NCBI GenBank assembly: GCA_016748015.1
Contig: JAAOMT010000435.1
Location: 1-64,000 of the forward strand
Source: Geosiphon pyriformis
Taxonomy: Eukaryota; Glomeromycota; Glomeromycetes; Archaeosporales; Geosiphonaceae
DNA length: 64,000 nt
Direction: 5' to 3'
In this document: piece by piece, positions 59,891 through 64,000 of the stretch
How positions within the stretch are numbered: position 1 is the stretch's first letter
How the letters are laid out: every line of letters starts with the position of its first letter
Made by a program: the position numbers and the translations under genes
The notes under the pieces: generated by a model
The model's database searches: none
What the model was told of the DNA's origin: nothing
The model's input: only the letters and a program-made list of their open reading frames with translations

Positions 59891-61340
59891 AAACCAGTTA
59901 ATTATTATTATCTAGTAAAAATTACGAATTTGAAAATTTTTAAAATACCTGATATTATATTATTTGTTAATTTCTAATATTTAATTAATTATTTATGCTA
60001 TATATTAATTATTACTTATTTTTTTTATATTATTTTATAAGTAATAATGTGTAAATCTAAATTAAACAATTTTATATCTGATTTTCGAAACAAATATTGG
60101 TTAAAACATTATTATATCATTCTAATTATTAAGAAAATTTTTTTTTTGAAAATTAAAATAAGATCAAAAATTATTTAATATAATTAATAATAAAATAGTT
60201 AATATTATAATTAATAAAAATATTAATTTTCTATTTTTTTTGTTATATATTGTTTTTAAAAAATACTTAATTGCTTTTAATAATTTAATAATTTTAAATA
60301 ATACTAGAAGATTTGTTTATTATATTTATAAATTAATCACATATTTTAAAAGATTAATTCAAAAACCAGATTTATTAATATGTTAATTATTAAAAATATT
60401 AATTAAAAACTTATATTTATAATATAATATTTTGATTTATACATATTAATTAAGCATATTAACCAAATTTTTATTGATTTATGCACATTTATTATAAAAA
60501 TTATACACAAAAAACCACTAATTATTGTTTAAAAAAACTTTATATTTAAGTATTAAATATATAAATTATAATAAAATAAAGTTCTATAATTATATTTTTA
60601 TATATATAATAATTAATAATACTTTTTAAATAGAATTATTTAATTATTTTAAGTTATAAAAATTTTAATCTAAATTTTTAATCTAAAATTTTTATTAATT
60701 TATTTATGATATTTTAGTTTTTGTATAATTATACTAATAATAATTAACTATATATAATTTTTTATAAGAATTTTATTTTTAAAAGCTAATATTAATAATT
60801 TTTGATAATATTATAAACATATATAATTGCCATATATTAAACATAGATTAAATTTGAAATCATATAATTTGTTGTTTAATAATATTGGTTTTTTGTTAAT
60901 ATAAATAAATTTGTATGTTTTTATTTAGAAGTATTATCTAATTATTAAGTATTTAAGAAAGTTTTTTATTTGTTTTTGGTTTTAAAATAAGTTATACTTT
61001 TTTTCGAATATTAATACTAGTGTTTCTGTTTTTATAAGCATATAATATAATTTTGATTAACTTAAATAATTAATTACATGTAATTATTATATAAGTTATG
61101 TTTATTTTAAAATATTTATTATTGTATTATAATAGATAGTTATTGAGTTTTACTCATTAAATAAATAAATAAATAAATAAATAATATTAAAATAAGTATT
61201 TTATTTTTTGCTTAATAATAATTATTGTATTTTAAGTTTTAATAAATTTAAAAATTTATTAAATAACAATATAATTAAAACAAAAAACCGAAATTGAAAA
61301 AATTATTTTTTAAAATTTCAAAAAATTTACTGTTGTTATT

Positions 61341-61368
61341 TAAAAATAATAAAAATAATAAAAATAAA

Positions 61369-61416
<48 letters not shown>

Positions 61417-61433
61417 TATTATTATTATTACAA
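61341..61433 (+). repeat. AAT trinucleotide array ending in an inverted ATT array
   Basis: AATAATAAAAATAAT-type units pass into about fifteen AAT units and then directly into five ATT units, so the 3' end can fold on itself. Confidence 0.9.
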
Positions 61434-62164
61434 AAATTTAATACAAATTTATTGTTAAAACTTTTATTAAATGTAAATATAATATTAAGATTATTTTTGG
61501 TTTAAAAAATTTTGAACGAAAAATTTTTTCAGTTAAAAGCAAAAAAAAATGAGTTGACAATAATTAAAAACTGCTTTAATTTTGTATTATTTAAAAATAC
61601 TTTTAAATTATTATTATTATTATTATTATTAAAACTTTTTATTTGTTGTTTTTTTTTTAGTTATAAATAGCAAAAATACTGTTGTTTTTTTTTTGCATTG
61701 GTTGTAAACATAAAATTAATAAGATTAGAAAACCAAAAAAGTAATTCAATATTTTTTTAGTAAAATATTGAATAATAATAATAATATTTTTATAATATTT
61801 TTAATTTAAATAATAAATTTTAAAAATTTTAGTTTTTTACAATGCAAAAGTTTTTGTTTAATTAACCAAACCCAAAATCATGTTTATTCAATTTTATTTT
61901 ATTAATACAGTTGATAAAAAATTAATTTTTAAGTTTATTAGATTTTAAATAATTAATTTTTATTTACATCAATAAAATAAAATAACATAAAATAAAATAA
62001 AGAGTTCAAGAAATAATTTTAAATTGGATTTTGTTGATATTATTAATTGTTGGGCAATTAAGTTAGGTGTAAATAGTCAAGTATTCAAATTTTATGTAAA
62101 ACTTTAAAAAAAAAAATGAAAAAAAGTAATTTCCAATTGATGATACAATTTAAATCTCGTACCG

Positions 62165-62250
62165 TGAACTAACCAACTAATCACAACCAACTAACTAATT
62201 AACTAACTAATTAACTAACTAATTAACTAACTAATTGACTGACTGATTAT
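62165..62250 (+). repeat. TAACTAACTAAT 12-bp tandem repeat
   Basis: About four to six units of AACTAACTAATT, decaying at both ends into related CAACTAACT and GACTGACTGATT words. Non-coding. Confidence 0.9.
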
Positions 62251-63083
62251 TGATTAGTTATTTCAATATCATATCTTTCCCTATCTGGCAATGAATAAGG
62301 CTTTAAATAATATTGTTGTTAGTGTTTGTGGCTTAATTCTTGTTATGTTTTTCCGCGATACAAGTTACTTAGATTGAGAGTCACATTAAGAACGGGGAAT
62401 CGTGGATTTTCTTGATTGGCTGAAAAAAAAAAGTAATAGTTAAATTTTTAGGTTTTTTTTAGGTTTTTTCTTCAGTCCCTTAAATAACTTTGAATGAGTA
62501 AAAAATTGTACCAGATCGTTTTATGTATTAATCAAATCTATAAATCAATAAAGTTATTCTAATTATCTTCCTCTTTTAATAATTAGGTCAATAGATTCAG
62601 TTAGCAGGAAAAGATAGGCTTCAAGACTGTACAGAATCTTTAGAAATTGATGTTGAGGAAAAATTTTGGGCAAAAATTTACAGATAAAGATCAATAATTT
62701 AATAGATGAGTCAATATCCAAAAATTTTCAACATCTTTCTGCAAAATTAATGACAAGAAAAAAAATGAGAATTCAAAAAAAAAACCATTATTAAAAAAGA
62801 ATCTCATATAAATTATAAAAACTTTCACACGACTACGACTATTTTTGTAATCAACTACAACTATTAATCAACTTTGTCAATACAATAAGATTTATCATAA
62901 ACATGAAGAAAGGGTTTGTAGACAAAGGATACAAAGATAATCAATCCATTATTTCTAAAATTATTTCAAACTGTGACAACAGTAGGGGGGGCAGCATTTT
63001 TTTAAAGAAAATTGGTAACATACGAAGTAAAGTGTTCAAAAATGATTTTGGAGAAAAAATTTTTGCTGGTATTTTTAAATTAT
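62251..63083. other. 3' flank of the wall-protein gene, no gene supported
   Basis: Composition is closer to genic than the desert. A 67-codon plus-strand frame (62903-63106) overlaps the end of the neighbouring gene and has no motif. I see no RNA gene. Confidence 0.45.
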
Positions 63084-63968
63084 TTATACTATGTAGAGAA
63101 CGGTAAGGGCAATTAAGATTAGAGGAGCGAATAGATTATAAATAATAGGCATGGAACTTGCAGCGTTGTTTGAGTTAGTGTTGATGTTACCGCCAGTTGC
63201 TCTGAAATGATAAGTGAGGAATTGTTAGGGGATCATTTAAAGATATATCTCTATCTCAATTTCAATTTCAATTTCAAAATCTCTTCCGAATCCTTACCTT
63301 GGAGATGTGGAAGTGGTGGTTGTGGATGAAGATTTTGAAGAACCAGCTGAGGAAGAGGTGGGAGAAGAAGATGAGGAACCAGAACTAGAAGAGGTGTTAG
63401 AAGTAGTGCTACCTTTACCAGTGCTAGTCGAAGGTCCGTTGGATTTAGAACCGCTGCTGCTGCTGCTGCTATTATTGTTATTATTATCATTATTGTTGGA
63501 GGAATTTGAACCGGCAGTGATTTGGAAATCACCAGAGTAGACATTTTGACTAGTACCCTGTAAAATTAAATTGTAAGTTCCTGGATCGGCATCCACGTTC
63601 CATTGATATGATCTTTGGTTGAGGAGAACATCTGACAAGAGTATTTGGCTATTCCCTGTATTCTTGTTACGGAGAAGGAGAGATCCTTTGGCATCATCTG
63701 GACCATCCCATGTCCACGTAATTGCTACTTTACTTCCTTTTGGTTGATTAAATGGTGTATTGATACTCAATTCTAAAAAAAAAGTCAATAAAATGTTAGA
63801 GGTTAGAATATACTTGTTAAGGTATCTTATGTGGTGGTACAGGGAAACGTCTTGAGAGTTATCAGTATTTTGGTGAAAAAAGGAAATTTAAATAATTTCT
63901 TCCTTCGCAGAGACTCAATATTTTTGGATATTACTTGAGGAAGAAACCAAAAGAACCGAAGCAAACAT
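63084..63968 (-). CDS. small GPI-anchored, Ser/Thr-rich KRE9/KNH-like cell-wall protein
   Basis: Probable secreted surface protein. Proposed exons: 63935-63968, 63298-63772, 63084-63201 (GT-AG, phases match), 208 residues. A short hydrophobic N-terminus (MFASVLLVSSS) would be the signal peptide. It is followed by an Ig-like KRE9/KNH N-terminal domain: LSINTPFNQPKGSKVAITWT, LLLRNKNTG, YQWNVDADPGTYNLILQG and YSGDFQITAGS. Next comes a low-complexity Asn/Ser then Ser/Thr region, a likely O-glycosylated stalk coded by trinucleotide runs. The C-terminus (NNAASSMPIIYNLFAPLILI...) is a typical GPI-anchor signal with Asn-Ala or Ser near the cut site. The start exon is the least certain part; a longer N-terminus beyond the window is possible. 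Confidence 0.75.
63440..63500 (-). repeat. trinucleotide runs coding poly-Asn and poly-Ser
   Basis: On the plus strand GCT runs (six in a row) are followed by ATTATTGTT runs. On the coding strand these give Ser and Asn runs in the stalk of the wall protein. Such runs are prone to length change. Confidence 0.85.
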
Positions 63969-64000
63969 ATGACAACACACTTTTCTCAGACATTTCGTTC

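Larger units (their letters stand above)
58001..62140. other. AT-rich desert with repeat fragments and microsatellites
   Basis: No gene. Contains a reversed LTR family A fragment (about 59575-59890), a (TAAA)n tract near 61156-61183 and an (AAT)n array near 61350-61432. Short A/T runs elsewhere are not assignable. Confidence 0.55.

Noticed and set aside
62165-62250. Possible CRISPR-like array
   Set aside because: Units are 12-bp contiguous tandem repeats without spacers, in a eukaryotic genome; a simple minisatellite.
62903-63106. 67-codon plus-strand frame
   Set aside because: No motif and overlaps the wall-protein 3' exon on the other strand.
63307-63540. Acidic and Leu-rich plus-strand frame
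   Set aside because: Mirror image of the Ser/Asn trinucleotide runs of the wall protein.

Overview
The window looks like nuclear DNA of an arbuscular mycorrhizal fungus (Glomeromycotina; Gigaspora- or Rhizophagus-like). The reasons are short GT-AG introns (with two GC-AG introns), compact gene islands in extremely AT-rich DNA, and LINEs whose protein motifs resemble those I recall from Glomeromycotina. The organism call is inference; no rRNA or tRNA gene is visible.

Host genes lie in four islands. Island 1 (0.5-8.9 kb): a DRS1-type DEAD-box ribosome-assembly helicase (- strand, 9 exons), a MIS12/MTW1 kinetochore protein (- strand, 5 exons, one GC-AG intron) and, divergently, a fasciclin-domain membrane protein (+ strand, 6 exons). 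Island 2 (23.8-28.6 kb): EMC1, subunit 1 of the ER membrane protein complex (+ strand, 18 exons, one GC-AG intron). Island 3 (55.9-57.6 kb): RACK1/Asc1 (+ strand, 6 exons) with a C/D-box snoRNA of U24/snR24 type in its fourth intron. Island 4 (63.1-64.0 kb): a small GPI-anchored Ser/Thr-rich KRE9/KNH-like wall protein (- strand). Except at island 4 and the DRS1 3' side, where evidence is weaker, exon phases add up to complete reading frames.

The rest is a transposon graveyard. 10.4-18.0 kb is an old LINE with a younger LINE fragment and an LTR fragment inside it. 18.0-22.0 kb is a decayed LTR element with matching 4-bp target duplications. 29.2-31.5 kb holds an assembly gap flanked by fragments of an unrecognised protein family. 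34.5-35.4 kb is a solo LTR beside an older copy of the same LTR. 35.6-38.9 kb holds second copies of the 18-kb LTR element and of the LINE (reversed). 38.9-46.5 kb is a nearly full Ty3/gypsy element (- strand) with both LTRs, primer site, polypurine tract, target duplication and a canonical -1 frameshift heptamer between gag and pol. 47.1-54.0 kb is a nearly full-length two-ORF LINE.

The old repeats decay mainly by C-to-T and G-to-A transitions. ORF2 of the best LINE keeps one reading frame for about 4.67 kb yet has around 16 stops and substituted catalytic residues. This suggests a cytosine-directed mutation process (RIP-like, or deamination of methylated cytosine) that spares the gene islands. 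Three LTR families share TGTTA...TAACA ends and 4-bp target duplications.
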